From Bacteroidota bacterium (GTDB taxonomy: Bacteria > Bacteroidota > Bacteroidia > Bacteroidales > F082): DNA of 37,170 nucleotides. This document shows positions 9,391 through 20,403 of the stretch, piece by piece; positions within the stretch are counted from its first letter, which is position 1; every line of letters starts with the position of its first letter. The stretch is from positions 1-37,170 of the forward strand of contig QIKE01000086.1 in assembly GCA_003232915.1 (NCBI GenBank), in the 5' to 3' direction. Both the position numbers and the translations under genes were made by a program. Under the pieces are notes generated by a model. The model ran no database searches, was not told the DNA's origin, and was given only the letters and a program-made list of their open reading frames with translations.

Positions 9391-9794
9391 AAACAAACAA
9401 GCAAATAAAAAACTCACAGGAAATCGAACAACATTCCGAAAAAAGGCTGCAAGGCCGTAAGAATGGAAAACTTACGTCCACAGCTAAAAGAATACTGAGT
9501 GGACAATACTTTGAAAACGAAAAAAGTCTTAAAGCCATTCCTTTTCTACTTTATTTAGCATTTCTAGCATTTATTTATATATCAAGTAATTATATCATTG
9601 AAGACAATACAAGAGAAATCAATCGTCTTCAAAAAGAGCAAAGGGAGCTTCGTTTTGAATACATCACTTTAAAATCGAATTTAATGACAATCAGCAGGCA
9701 GTCGAAACTGTCGAAACGACTCGAAAAGCTTGGAATTAAGGAAAACAAAGAACCTGTTAAAACTATTATTATCAAACAAAAAAACAAAAATTAA
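9387..9794 (+). CDS. ftsL: FtsL-like small bitopic division protein
   Basis: position between rsmH and ftsI; single TM plus coiled coil (IPFLLYLAFLAFIYISSNYIIEDNTREINRLQKEQRELR). Confidence 0.75.
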   Translation: MKTNKQIKNSQEIEQHSEKRLQGRKNGKLTSTAKRILSGQYFENEKSLKAIPFLLYLAFLAFIYISSNYIIEDNTREINRLQKEQRELRFEYITLKSNLMTISRQSKLSKRLEKLGIKENKEPVKTIIIKQKNKN

Positions 9795-9797
9795 GCA

Positions 9798-11909
9798 GTG
9801 AAAAACGAGAAAAACGACATATTATGGCGTGTTTACCTACTCTATTTTATTGTACTGCTCGCAGCGGCTGCCATTGTTTACAGGCTTGTTTTTATTCAGG
9901 TAGTTGAAGGTTCGGAGTTAAAGCAACTTGCAAAAAAACAGGAAATCAAAGAGTTTACTTTGGAAGCGGCAAGGGGTAGCATTCTTTCCGATCAAGGTGA
10001 ATTGCTGGCGACCTCCATTCCTGTTTTCGACATCAGAATGGACGTTGCCAATCCGAACATAAGTGATGAATATTTTTACGCAAAAGTAGATTCATTATCA
10101 CTCGATCTATCCAAACTATTCGGAAAATCGAAAAAATTCATCAAACGGCAATTGATAAAAGCCCGCAAAACAGGTAACCGCTATCAACTCATTGCCCGAA
10201 ATGTTGATTACAACGGATTAAAGAAACTTAGGACATTTCCTATTTTTCGTAAAGGTAGATATCGAGGTGGGCTCATTGCCGTAAGAAAAACCAAAAGAAA
10301 ACTTCCTTTCGGCAATCTTGCTGCTCGCACTATCGGCTATATCAATAAAACACAAGATATTTACGTGGGTATTGAAGGGGCCTATTCCGATATGTTAAGT
10401 GGCAAAAACGGCAAACAACTACGACGGCGTATCAATCACGGCGACTGGGTTCCGATTTTCAACAATAACGATGTTGAACCGCGGGATGGTTTCGATGTGG
10501 TAACCACCATTAATATAAATATTCAGGATGTTGTTGAGGAAGCTTTAATGAGGCAAATGATAAACCACAAGGCTTCAATAGGTTGTGCTATTGTTATGGA
10601 AGTGAAAACCGGCGATATTAAGGCCATCGCCAATCTGAAATACGATTCGAAAGACGGCAAATACAGCGAAAGTTATAATATGGCTATAGGCGATCGGTTT
10701 GAACCCGGTTCTACTTTTAAACTTCCATCGCTAATGGCTGCTTTAGAAGATAGGAAAATCAAGCTAACCGATACGGTCGGAGTTGGCAAAGGGTATGTTA
10801 TATACTATCATCGTATTTTGCGCGATGCTCATATCATTAGCAATGGCACCATAAGCGTACGCGAAGCTTTTGAGCACTCGTCCAATGTTGGTGTTTCAAA
10901 ACTGATATGGCGCTCGTACAAAAAAAATCCTACACAATTCGTCAACCATCTCGTTGCAATGTCTCTTGATAAGCCGACAGGTATTGAAATTTCGGGAGAA
11001 CCCAAGCCCAGGATCAAAAAACCAGGACAAAAAGACTGGTATGGAACTACACTTCCATGGATGTCGGTTGGCTACGAAGTGCAACTGACACCGTTACAAA
11101 TTCTCACTTTTTATAATGCCGTAGCCAACGATGGTATAATGATGAAACCGAGGATAGTTAGCGCAATAAAAGATGGAGGCATTATCATAAAAAAAATCGA
11201 CACGACAGTATTAAATCCTCATATTGCTTCGGAAGCCACCATTAAAATTGCTCAGGATCTGCTTCGGGATGTTGTATTATACGGGACAGGCAAAAAACTG
11301 CGAAACAAACATTTTGCCATTGCAGGAAAAACGGGTACAGCTAAAATTGCCCGAAAGGGAGGATATATAAAGGGAGCTTATAATGCCACTTTCGTGGGAT
11401 ATTTTCCTGCCGGCAACCCACAATATTCATGTATAGTGGTAATTAGCAAACCAAAAATAAACGGCTATTACGGTGCTGCAGTTGCGTCTCCTGCTTTTAA
11501 AGAAATAGCCGATAAAATGTATGCCACTTTACTTGCTCTCAAACAAAAAAAATCGAACAACGTACTTACGCCTGTTGTTCCGGTACAAAACAAAGCCGAA
11601 TGGTATGCTGATGTGAAAAATATTTACCGGGCTTTTGGCGTGAAAGTAAACGATTATCTGAAAGATGAGCAGTGGGTAAAAGTAAAAAAGCAAGGAAATA
11701 AAACCGTTGCGTTAACGGCTGTCGATTTCAACACTAAACATATACCCAATGTGCATGGGATGAAAGCTAAAGATGCCGTGTATTTGTTAGAAAATATGGG
11801 CGTTACAACAAAAATAAAAGGTAGAGGTGTAGTGCGTTCGCAATCGTTAAAACCGGGAACACCGGTAAACGGAAAACAAAACATATTACTACGATTATCA
11901 ATTTTATAA
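9798..11909 (+). CDS. ftsI: Penicillin-binding protein (division transpeptidase) with C-terminal PASTA domain
   Basis: EPGSTFKLPSLMAAL (SxxK), SSNVGVSKL (SxN), GKTGTAK (KTG), terminal PNVHGMKAKDAVYLLENMG; GTG start. Confidence 0.94.
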   Translation: MKNEKNDILWRVYLLYFIVLLAAAAIVYRLVFIQVVEGSELKQLAKKQEIKEFTLEAARGSILSDQGELLATSIPVFDIRMDVANPNISDEYFYAKVDSLSLDLSKLFGKSKKFIKRQLIKARKTGNRYQLIARNVDYNGLKKLRTFPIFRKGRYRGGLIAVRKTKRKLPFGNLAARTIGYINKTQDIYVGIEGAYSDMLSGKNGKQLRRRINHGDWVPIFNNNDVEPRDGFDVVTTININIQDVVEEALMRQMINHKASIGCAIVMEVKTGDIKAIANLKYDSKDGKYSESYNMAIGDRFEPGSTFKLPSLMAALEDRKIKLTDTVGVGKGYVIYYHRILRDAHIISNGTISVREAFEHSSNVGVSKLIWRSYKKNPTQFVNHLVAMSLDKPTGIEISGEPKPRIKKPGQKDWYGTTLPWMSVGYEVQLTPLQILTFYNAVANDGIMMKPRIVSAIKDGGIIIKKIDTTVLNPHIASEATIKIAQDLLRDVVLYGTGKKLRNKHFAIAGKTGTAKIARKGGYIKGAYNATFVGYFPAGNPQYSCIVVISKPKINGYYGAAVASPAFKEIADKMYATLLALKQKKSNNVLTPVVPVQNKAEWYADVKNIYRAFGVKVNDYLKDEQWVKVKKQGNKTVALTAVDFNTKHIPNVHGMKAKDAVYLLENMGVTTKIKGRGVVRSQSLKPGTPVNGKQNILLRLSIL

Positions 11910-11919
11910 GTATCGGATA

Positions 11920-13377
11920 TTGAATAATTTACAAGACATATTGTATAATGCAGGCGGCATTGAAATAAATGGGTGCATCGACAGAAAAATCAGAGGTATT
12001 ACCATGGATTCTTCTTTGGTGAAAAAGGGTTTTATATTTGTGGCCATTGAAGGAAGCCGTGTTGATGGGCATCGTTTTATAAATGATGCGGTGAAACGAG
12101 GCGCCGTAGCTGTTGTTTGTCTTCGTTTTCCCAAAAAAACAGACAGGGAACTTACCTTTATCAAAGTAAGAAATACAGCGAAAGCACTCGGAGTGATGGC
12201 TTCCAATTTTTACGACAATCCATCCGTACAACTAAAACTCGTAGGGGTAACAGGAACTAACGGTAAAACTACCGTAGTAACATTGCTACACAAGCTGTTT
12301 ATGGGAATGGGTTATAAAACCGGTATGTTATCGACCATTGTCAACAAAATCAATAATAAGAAAATTAAAGCTACTCACACCACAGCCGATGCGGTAAGTA
12401 TCAACACTATTTTACGGCAAATGCTCGAAGAAGGATGCGACTATGTATTTATGGAAGTGAGTTCGCATGCCTTGGTGCAACAGCGTATTGCAGGATTGAA
12501 CTTTGCAGGAGGTGTGTTTACAAATATTACTCATGATCATCTCGACTATCACAAAACTTTTGCCGGATACTTACAAGCCAAAAAACTATTTTTCGATGGT
12601 CTTCCGAAACAAGCTTTTGCTTTGAGCAATACCGACGACAAAAACGGACAGGTGATATTGCAAAACACCAAAGCTAGAAAAACAACCTATGCTTTGAAAA
12701 ACGTAGCTGATTTTAAAGGAAAAGTAATAGAGAACAATTTCAACGGTTTACAAATGGAAATCGATGGTAACGAATTTTATTCACTGCTCGTGGGTTATTT
12801 CAATGCTTACAATCTGCTTGCCGTTTATGCCGTTGCCCGCTTGTTTGAGATGCCGTCCGGTGAGATTCTTACCGAACTCAGCAAAACTACTGGAGTCGAA
12901 GGTAGGTTCGACATCGTTCGTTCCGCCGAAGATATTATTGCCATCATTGATTATGCCCACACACCCGATGCCCTGAAAAACGTATTGCAAACCATCAATG
13001 AAATACGTACGGGCAACGAACAATTGATAACAGTGGTAGGGGCAGGTGGCGACCGCGACAAAAGCAAACGTTCTGAAATGGCCGACATTGCTTCCGAACT
13101 CAGCACAAAACTCATCCTTACCTCCGACAATCCGCGCAGCGAAGAACCGGAGGCTATTATTGTCGATATGAAGCAAGGCGTAGCTGTGGTAAATCGGAAA
13201 AAAACATTAAGCATCACAAACAGAAAAGAAGCAATTACGGCTGCTTATCATTTAGCACAACCGGGCGACATATTGCTTATTGCCGGCAAAGGACACGAAA
13301 AATATCAGGAAGCAAAAGGAGTGTGTCATCATTTTGACGATAAAGAAGTTATTATTGATTTATTTGATATAAAATAA
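11920..13377 (+). CDS. murE: UDP-N-acetylmuramyl tripeptide synthase
   Basis: GVTGTNGKTTVVTLL, DYAHTPDALKNVL, TSDNPRSEEPE; TTG start. Confidence 0.95.
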   Translation: MNNLQDILYNAGGIEINGCIDRKIRGITMDSSLVKKGFIFVAIEGSRVDGHRFINDAVKRGAVAVVCLRFPKKTDRELTFIKVRNTAKALGVMASNFYDNPSVQLKLVGVTGTNGKTTVVTLLHKLFMGMGYKTGMLSTIVNKINNKKIKATHTTADAVSINTILRQMLEEGCDYVFMEVSSHALVQQRIAGLNFAGGVFTNITHDHLDYHKTFAGYLQAKKLFFDGLPKQAFALSNTDDKNGQVILQNTKARKTTYALKNVADFKGKVIENNFNGLQMEIDGNEFYSLLVGYFNAYNLLAVYAVARLFEMPSGEILTELSKTTGVEGRFDIVRSAEDIIAIIDYAHTPDALKNVLQTINEIRTGNEQLITVVGAGGDRDKSKRSEMADIASELSTKLILTSDNPRSEEPEAIIVDMKQGVAVVNRKKTLSITNRKEAITAAYHLAQPGDILLIAGKGHEKYQEAKGVCHHFDDKEVIIDLFDIK

Positions 13378-13380
13378 GTT

Positions 13381-14619
13381 ATGTTTTACTATTTGTTTAA
13401 ATATCTTCATGACGTTTATTCGCTACCAGGAGCAGGGGTATTTCAATATCTCTCGTTCAGAGCGGCTTTGGCAGTAATTACTTCTTTGATTATTTCGCTT
13501 GTTTTCGGAAACAAATGGATTAACTACCTTAATAAAAAGCAAGTTGGTGAAACCATTCGCGACCTTGGACTCGAAGGACAACTAGAAAAACAAGGAACCC
13601 CAACTATGGGTGGCCTTATTATTCTCGCTTCCATTTTGATACCTGCTCTTCTATTTGCTCGTCTCGACAATATTTATGTGTTGATGATGCTATTTACCAC
13701 CGTTTGGCTCGGCGCTCTCGGATTTACCGATGATTACATCAAAGTATTTAAAAAGAAGAAAGAAGGACTATCGGGAAAATACAAATTAGCAGGACAAATT
13801 ATTTTAGGACTCATCATCGGCTCGGTGATGTATTTTAATCAAAATGTGGTAACACGCGAAAAAGCTCCGGCCGAAACTGTCGTTTATAAAGTAATCGGTG
13901 AATCAAAAATAGCCTCTCCCTTTTCCATTGAAGAGAAACACTCTACAAAAACCACTATCCCTTTTGTGAAAAACAACGAATTCGACTATGCCGTTTTATT
14001 AAAATGGATTGGTAAAGATTATCGTGATTACGCATTTTTAATTTTCATTCCTATCGTAATTTTCATTATTGCCGGTGTTTCCAACGGCGCCAATTTAACC
14101 GACGGAATGGACGGACTGGCAGCTGGAACATCCGCTATTATAGGAACAACTTTGGGAATATTAGCCTGGGTATCGGGTAATATTATATTTGCTGATTATC
14201 TGAATATTATGTATCTGCCCAATGTAGGCGAACTCACAGTATTCGTAAGTGCCTTTGTAGGAGCCACCATCGGATTTTTGTGGTTTAATACTTATCCGGC
14301 TCAAGTATTTATGGGCGATACCGGAAGCCTTTCTATCGGCGGCATCATCGCCGTGTTTGCCATCATTATCCGTAAGGAATTACTGATACCTGTTTTGTGC
14401 GGTATCTTTCTCACCGAAAGTATATCGGTAATTATACAAGTAAGTTATTTTAAATATACAAAGAAAAAATACGGTGTGGGACGTAGGGTATTTTTAATGG
14501 CACCCCTACATCACCATTTTCAAAAACAAGGCTACCCCGAACCAAAAATTGTTTTGCGCTTTTTTATTGTAGGAATAATATTGGCTCTTTTAACTATTGT
14601 AACTTTAAAAACCAGATAA
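13381..14619 (+). CDS. mraY: Phospho-N-acetylmuramoyl-pentapeptide transferase
   Basis: [47 protein letters not shown]. Confidence 0.96.
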   Translation: MFYYLFKYLHDVYSLPGAGVFQYLSFRAALAVITSLIISLVFGNKWINYLNKKQVGETIRDLGLEGQLEKQGTPTMGGLIILASILIPALLFARLDNIYVLMMLFTTVWLGALGFTDDYIKVFKKKKEGLSGKYKLAGQIILGLIIGSVMYFNQNVVTREKAPAETVVYKVIGESKIASPFSIEEKHSTKTTIPFVKNNEFDYAVLLKWIGKDYRDYAFLIFIPIVIFIIAGVSNGANLTDGMDGLAAGTSAIIGTTLGILAWVSGNIIFADYLNIMYLPNVGELTVFVSAFVGATIGFLWFNTYPAQVFMGDTGSLSIGGIIAVFAIIIRKELLIPVLCGIFLTESISVIIQVSYFKYTKKKYGVGRRVFLMAPLHHHFQKQGYPEPKIVLRFFIVGIILALLTIVTLKTR

Positions 14620-14633
14620 AGCTATAAAAATGA

Positions 14634-15980
14634 ATGAAAAAGAAAAAGTACATCGTGGTTCTCGGGGCAGGCGAAAGCGGAACAGGAGCAGCTGTTTTAT
14701 GCGAAAAACAAGGATATAAAGTATTTGTTTCGGATAATAACCGAATAGATAAAAAATACAAAAACGTTCTTATACATCATAAAATTGATTTTGAGGAAGG
14801 CGTGCATAGTATTGAAAAAATTATGCCGGCCAACGAAGTAATTAAAAGTCCTGGAATACCTGAGTGTTCACCTTTGATAAAAAACTTAATCGAAAAAGGG
14901 ATACCTGTGATTTCGGAAATTGAATTTGCTGCGCGTTTTACCCATGCAAAGCTTATTTGTATTACCGGTAGCAATGGCAAAACCACCACCACTTTATTAA
15001 CTTGGCATATTTTGAAAAATGCCGGACTCAATGTGGGACTTGCAGGAAATGTTGGGCAAAGTTTTGCACTTCAAGTGGCCGAACAAAACTTTGATTATTA
15101 TGTACTCGAAATTAGCAGTTTTCAACTTGATGGTATGTTTAAGGTTAAAGCCGATATAGCAATTTTGCTCAACATCACACCCGACCATTTAAACCGCTAT
15201 AATAACAATTTCGACAACTATATAGATTCGAAGTTTCGCATCACTCAAAATCAAACAGAAAATGATTTTCTGATTTATACGGCTGATGATCCGATAATAA
15301 GCAGAGAATTAAGAAACAGAAAAATAAACGCACAATTGGTGCCGGTAAGTCTTCACAAAAATGAAAACGATAAAGGGGCCTATATAGAAAACGATAAAAT
15401 AATTTTTAAAAACGGTATAAACACTTTTACTATGTCATTTGAAAAATTAGCACTTCAGGGAAAACACAACACGTACAATTCACTGGCAGCAGGTGTGGCA
15501 ACTCATTTAATGGAAATAAGAAAGCAAAGCATTAAGCAAAGCCTTGCTGATTTTCGAAATATTGCGCACCGGCTCGAATATGTAGCGAGTGTGCATGGTA
15601 TCACTTTTATTAACGATTCGAAGGCAACCAATGTAAATGCAACATGGTATGCACTCGAATTTTACTCAAAACCAATTGTATGGATTGCAGGGGGAGTAGA
15701 CAAAGGCAACAATTATGACGTTTTGAAACCATTAGTATCTGAAAAAGTTAAAGCTATTATTTGTCTCGGTCTCGACAATACAAACTTGCGCAAGGCCTTT
15801 GGAGGAATAGTGAAAGTTATGATTGAAACGGAATCGGCGGAAGAAGCTGTTAATGAAGCATATCTTTTAGCCAAAAAAAACGACACAGTTTTGCTTTCAC
15901 CCGCTTGTGCCAGTTTCGACCTGTTTTTGAACTTTGAAGAACGGGGCGAATTATTTAAATATGCTGTGAAACAATTGTAA
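14634..15980 (+). CDS. murD: UDP-N-acetylmuramoylalanine--D-glutamate ligase
   Basis: LGAGESGTGAAVL, TGSNGKTTTTLLTWHIL, NDSKATNVNATWYAL, LSPACASFDLFLNFEERG. Confidence 0.95.
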   Translation: MKKKKYIVVLGAGESGTGAAVLCEKQGYKVFVSDNNRIDKKYKNVLIHHKIDFEEGVHSIEKIMPANEVIKSPGIPECSPLIKNLIEKGIPVISEIEFAARFTHAKLICITGSNGKTTTTLLTWHILKNAGLNVGLAGNVGQSFALQVAEQNFDYYVLEISSFQLDGMFKVKADIAILLNITPDHLNRYNNNFDNYIDSKFRITQNQTENDFLIYTADDPIISRELRNRKINAQLVPVSLHKNENDKGAYIENDKIIFKNGINTFTMSFEKLALQGKHNTYNSLAAGVATHLMEIRKQSIKQSLADFRNIAHRLEYVASVHGITFINDSKATNVNATWYALEFYSKPIVWIAGGVDKGNNYDVLKPLVSEKVKAIICLGLDNTNLRKAFGGIVKVMIETESAEEAVNEAYLLAKKNDTVLLSPACASFDLFLNFEERGELFKYAVKQL

Positions 15981-15993
15981 ACTTTTAAGTGCA

Positions 15994-17160
15994 ATGAACG
16001 GTTTTTTAACAAAAATAAAAGGAGACAAAGCCATTTGGTTTGTAGTGTTTATGCTGAGCATACTCTCATTTCTTGTGGTATATAGCGCTACCGGTACATT
16101 GGCCTACCGTAAACAGGGCGGCGATGTTACCCACTATATGCTTTTCCATGGAATGCTATTGTTTTTCGGTCTGTTGGCTATGTATATCGCACATTTATTG
16201 AAATATACTTTATATTCTCGAATTTTTCAAATACTTTATGTTGTCGCTATTATTTTGTTGGTGGCTACCCTGTTTTATGGTCTTAATTTCAACAACGCAA
16301 AACGTTCGTTGCCATTACCTTTTAATTTTACTTTCCAGACTTTTGATTTTGCTAAACTAGCACTTATAGGCTATCTTGCTCGAGTATTGAGTAAAAAAAG
16401 AAAAGACCTTAATGATTTTAAAACCGTTTTTCTGCATCTGTTTCTTCCTGTTGCATTAGTTTGCAGCCTTATTTTACCCTCTAATCTTTCTACTGCGGCT
16501 TTAGTTTTTCTTACCTCTATCATATTAATTTTTATCGGCAGAGTTAGCTTATTGAAAATCGGATATATTATCTTAATTTCAATTCTTGGTTTAGGTGTGT
16601 TTTTTGGCATTTTATCTTTATTGCCGGTCGAAAATCAGGGACGCTTGTCCACATGGAAAGAACGTATTGAGGAATTCGGAAAAGATTCACCCGAAAATAA
16701 TTATCAATTGGTACAATCGAAAATCGCCATTGCCACCGGAGGAGTTTTTGGAAAAATGCCAGGCAACAGCACACAGCGAAATTTTTTACCACACCCTTAT
16801 TCCGATTTTATCTACGCAATTATTGTCGAAGAGTATGGCCTTACGGGAGGAGTAGTAGTTTTGTTCCTTTACCTGATTCTTTTATACCGGGCTATACGAA
16901 TTGTTACTAAAGTCCCCAATAATTTTGGGGTATTTCTTGCTATTGGATTGAGCCTGAGCCTTGTGTTGCAGGCACTTGTAAATATGATGGTTGCCGTTGG
17001 ACTGGTTCCCGTAACAGGTCAACCACTACCTATGGTTAGTATGGGTGGTACTTCCGTTATTTTTACCGGAATAACTATTGGTATATTGCTAAGTGTGAGC
17101 CGCCAAGTTGACGAAGAAAAAGAAAAATTATTAAAACAAGCCGTTACCGATGAAAAATAA
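15994..17160 (+). CDS. ftsW: SEDS peptidoglycan glycosyltransferase FtsW
   Basis: multi-TM SEDS protein; HPYSDFIYAIIVEEYGLTGG, VTGQPLPMVSMGGTSV. Confidence 0.93.
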   Translation: MNGFLTKIKGDKAIWFVVFMLSILSFLVVYSATGTLAYRKQGGDVTHYMLFHGMLLFFGLLAMYIAHLLKYTLYSRIFQILYVVAIILLVATLFYGLNFNNAKRSLPLPFNFTFQTFDFAKLALIGYLARVLSKKRKDLNDFKTVFLHLFLPVALVCSLILPSNLSTAALVFLTSIILIFIGRVSLLKIGYIILISILGLGVFFGILSLLPVENQGRLSTWKERIEEFGKDSPENNYQLVQSKIAIATGGVFGKMPGNSTQRNFLPHPYSDFIYAIIVEEYGLTGGVVVLFLYLILLYRAIRIVTKVPNNFGVFLAIGLSLSLVLQALVNMMVAVGLVPVTGQPLPMVSMGGTSVIFTGITIGILLSVSRQVDEEKEKLLKQAVTDEK

Positions 17161-18265
17161 TACAATACATATTATAATTAGCGGAGGAGGAACCGGCGGC
17201 CATATTTTTCCGGCAATAGCCATAGCCAACGCCTTGAAAGAACGCTTACGCGATAAGGTTGACATTTTGTTTGTAGGCGCTTTGGGTCGTATGGAAATGG
17301 AAAAAGTTCCGCTGGCGGGTTACTCAATCAAAGGCTTGTGGATAAGCGGATTTCAACGAAAGCACATAATGAAAAATCTTTTGTTTCCGGTAAAATTATT
17401 GTGTAGTCTTGCCAAAGCAACCCGTATTTTACGAAAATTCGATACCAAAATAGTAGTAGGCACGGGTGGTTATGCCAGTGGCCCGTTGCTTTACAAAGCA
17501 GCTCGAAAAGGTATCCCGACCTTAATATTGGAACAAAACTCGTATCCTGGTATTACTAACAAAATTCTTGCTAAAAAAGCAGACCGTATATGCACCGCTT
17601 ATGCCGGAATGGAAAAATATTTTGCGAAAGAAAAAATAAAAATTACCGGTAGTCCTATTCGCAAAGAAATTTTACAAATGAAAATAAGTAAAGAAAAAGC
17701 ACTTCGATTTTTTGAACTTTCCGAAAGAAAAAAAACCATTCTTGTTATCGGAGGAAGTCAAGGAGCTAAAAAAATTAATGAGGCGGTAGCGGCTTCTCTC
17801 AATAAAATTGTTACTAACGAAACACAGCTTATCTGGCAAACGGGAAAACTTTCTTTCGATGAAATACGAAAAATCGTTTCATCCTCAAAATTTAAGAAAA
17901 CTATCAAAGTTTTCGATTTTATTTACGAAATGGGAAAAGCTTATGCTGCTGCCGACATAGTGGTTTCGCGAGCCGGTGCAATAGCAATAGCCGAAATTAC
18001 TGCCGTTGGAAAACCTGCCGTTTTTATTCCACTTCCATCGGCCGCCGAAGACCACCAAACGCATAATGCCAAAACACTTGTGGATAAAGGAGCTGCACTA
18101 ATGCTTAAAGAAACCGATGCCGAAAAACACCTCGCCGAAATGCTAAACAAACTGCTTGGCGATGAGCATATGCAAAATAATATACGAAAAAAACTACAAA
18201 CTTTTAGAACGTCAAATGCAGCGAACTTGATTGTTAACGAAATATTAGATTTGATAAAGAAATAA
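17150..18265 (+). CDS. murG: UDP-N-acetylglucosamine--MurNAc-(pentapeptide) pyrophosphoryl-undecaprenol GlcNAc transferase
   Basis: ISGGGTGGHIFPAIAIA, VIGGSQGAKKINEAV, SRAGAIAIAEITAVGKPAVFIPLPSAAEDHQTHNA; 11-nt overlap with ftsW. Confidence 0.96.
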   Translation: MKNNTIHIIISGGGTGGHIFPAIAIANALKERLRDKVDILFVGALGRMEMEKVPLAGYSIKGLWISGFQRKHIMKNLLFPVKLLCSLAKATRILRKFDTKIVVGTGGYASGPLLYKAARKGIPTLILEQNSYPGITNKILAKKADRICTAYAGMEKYFAKEKIKITGSPIRKEILQMKISKEKALRFFELSERKKTILVIGGSQGAKKINEAVAASLNKIVTNETQLIWQTGKLSFDEIRKIVSSSKFKKTIKVFDFIYEMGKAYAAADIVVSRAGAIAIAEITAVGKPAVFIPLPSAAEDHQTHNAKTLVDKGAALMLKETDAEKHLAEMLNKLLGDEHMQNNIRKKLQTFRTSNAANLIVNEILDLIKK

Positions 18266-18267
18266 TA

Positions 18268-19623
18268 ATGAATGGATTTGAAAACATAAGCCGTATTTAT
18301 TTCCTCGGTATCGGTGGTATCGGAATGAGCGCCCTTGCGCGCTATTTTCTAAACAAGAAAATGGAAATTTACGGCTACGATTTAACTTCAACTCCACTAA
18401 CGCGTGCTTTGGAAACAGAGGGCATGAAAATCCATTATAAAGAATCTCCCGACAGCCTTCCCGACAATATTGATTTGATAATTTATACGCCTGCAATTCC
18501 TACCGAAAACATCGAATTTTTATTTTTAAAGACATCGGGAATCCGTATGATAAAGCGTGCTGAAGTAATCGGGGTGCTAAGTCGCAAAATGTTTACCATT
18601 GCCATAGCAGGAACACATGGCAAAACTAGCATCACTGCTCTTACGGCTCATTTGCTTATAAATGCCGGAATTCCTGTAACCGCTTTTATAGGAGGCATTT
18701 GTAAAAACTTCAATTCAAATTTTATCACTTCCGAAAAAGCTAAAGTATTGCTTGTTGAAGCCGACGAGTTCGACCGGTCGCTTTTGCAATTGCAATCCGA
18801 TATCGCTCTTGTTTCTTCCGTTGAAGCCGACCATCTTGACATTTATAAAAATTTGGATGATATACGGAAAACTTTTGCGGCATTTGCCGGTAAAATTAAA
18901 CCTCATGGTAAACTTATAATCCGTTACGGACTTGATGTTTTCGATAAATTTAAGGGAAATAAATTAACCTATGGCATTATCGACAAAGCCGATTTGTTTG
19001 CTGATAACATATCTTTTGAAAAGGAGAAATTTCGATTTCAAATGCATTTTCCAGAGAACAAAACAACCGATGTATTGTTGAAAATTCCCGGACAGCATTC
19101 CACCGAAAATGCCCTTGGCGCAGCCGCTATTGCACGCGAAATGAACATAAGCACAAACCAAATAATACAGGGATTAGAAAGTTTCGATGGCGTCGAAAGA
19201 CGTTTCGATTACCGAATCGACACTCCAGCTTTAGTGTATATCGACGACTATGCACACCATCCGGGCGAAATAAAAGTTACACTCGAAACAGTAAAAAAAC
19301 TTTATCCTAATCAAAAGATAACGGTAGTTTTTCAGCCGCATCTTTTCAGCCGCACTCGCGATTTTTCCAATAGTTTTGCCAAAACACTTAGTATTGCCGA
19401 CGAAATTTTTTTACTGCCGATTTATCCAGCAAGGGAAAAACCAATTGCCGGCATAAGTTCAAATTCGATTTTTAATAAAATAAAAAAGAAAAAGAAAAAG
19501 TTGTTGGATAAAAAACAATTGTTGAAGGAGATAGAAAATAGGAAACCGGAAGTTTTGTTAAGTCTCGGTGCCGGCGACATCGGTTTATTGGTACCCGAAA
19601 TCGAAAAAATATTGAAAAGTTAA
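18268..19623 (+). CDS. murC: UDP-N-acetylmuramate--L-alanine ligase
   Basis: FLGIGGIGMSALARYF, AGTHGKTSITALTAHLL, DDYAHHPGEIKVTLE, FQPHLFSRTRDF. Confidence 0.95.
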   Translation: MNGFENISRIYFLGIGGIGMSALARYFLNKKMEIYGYDLTSTPLTRALETEGMKIHYKESPDSLPDNIDLIIYTPAIPTENIEFLFLKTSGIRMIKRAEVIGVLSRKMFTIAIAGTHGKTSITALTAHLLINAGIPVTAFIGGICKNFNSNFITSEKAKVLLVEADEFDRSLLQLQSDIALVSSVEADHLDIYKNLDDIRKTFAAFAGKIKPHGKLIIRYGLDVFDKFKGNKLTYGIIDKADLFADNISFEKEKFRFQMHFPENKTTDVLLKIPGQHSTENALGAAAIAREMNISTNQIIQGLESFDGVERRFDYRIDTPALVYIDDYAHHPGEIKVTLETVKKLYPNQKITVVFQPHLFSRTRDFSNSFAKTLSIADEIFLLPIYPAREKPIAGISSNSIFNKIKKKKKKLLDKKQLLKEIENRKPEVLLSLGAGDIGLLVPEIEKILKS

Positions 19624-20399
19624 TGAAGAAAATTATCAACATATCGCTCCTTATAATCTTTGTCATCGCCATTGCAAGTCTATCTGTTTATATATATATG
19701 CAATATCAAAACGGGAAAGTAAAATCTGTTGAGGTAAATATCATTCGCGAAAATCCAAAAAGAGGTTATTTAAACCAACAAACTGTGCTACAATTGATTA
19801 ACAAAGATTCGGTTTTAATGCATCAAAAAGTAAAAAAAGTAAATATCCCGAATTTAATAAAACGACTGTTGACCAATCCGTTTATCAATGCAGCGGATGT
19901 TTATTTTAACCTGACGGGAAGTCTTATTGTAAATATCAGAGAAAAAAAGGCCGTTTTAAAAGTATACACTCTTGGTGGCCAGGGTTTTTATATTGGTAGC
20001 AAGGGTTCTCTATTTCCGGTTGAAACCGGTTATTCGCCACATGTACTTATTGCAAATGGCTACATCAACAGTATGCCGTGGATCCAGCACCCGAAAGTAA
20101 CCGACTTGGTTTATAGCAAAACCAAGCTTCCCGATCTTTACCATCTTGCCATAAAACTCGACAGCAACAACTTTATGCAATCAGCCATCAGTCAAATTTA
20201 TATCAACAGCAAGCACAAAATTGATTTAATTCCGGAAATAGGTAATCAACTTATCCGTTTTGGCACTATAGAAGATGCAAATATTAAATTGGAAAATCTG
20301 GAAGCCTTTTATCGTCAGGTTTTTGTAAACGAAGATGGGAATAAATATAAAGAGATTAATTTGCAATATGTTAACCAAATAGTGTGCACTAAAAATTAA
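19623..20399 (+). CDS. ftsQ: Cell division protein FtsQ/DivIB-like
   Basis: N-terminal TM, then a POTRA/FtsQ-like region, between murC and ftsA; TAATG overlap with murC. Confidence 0.85.
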   Translation: MKKIINISLLIIFVIAIASLSVYIYMQYQNGKVKSVEVNIIRENPKRGYLNQQTVLQLINKDSVLMHQKVKKVNIPNLIKRLLTNPFINAADVYFNLTGSLIVNIREKKAVLKVYTLGGQGFYIGSKGSLFPVETGYSPHVLIANGYINSMPWIQHPKVTDLVYSKTKLPDLYHLAIKLDSNNFMQSAISQIYINSKHKIDLIPEIGNQLIRFGTIEDANIKLENLEAFYRQVFVNEDGNKYKEINLQYVNQIVCTKN

Positions 20400-20403
20400 G
20401 AAC

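Noticed and set aside
13850-14040. Insertion in MraY between conserved transmembrane regions
   Set aside because: Long periplasmic insertions are common in Bacteroidota MraY; not unusual enough to report.
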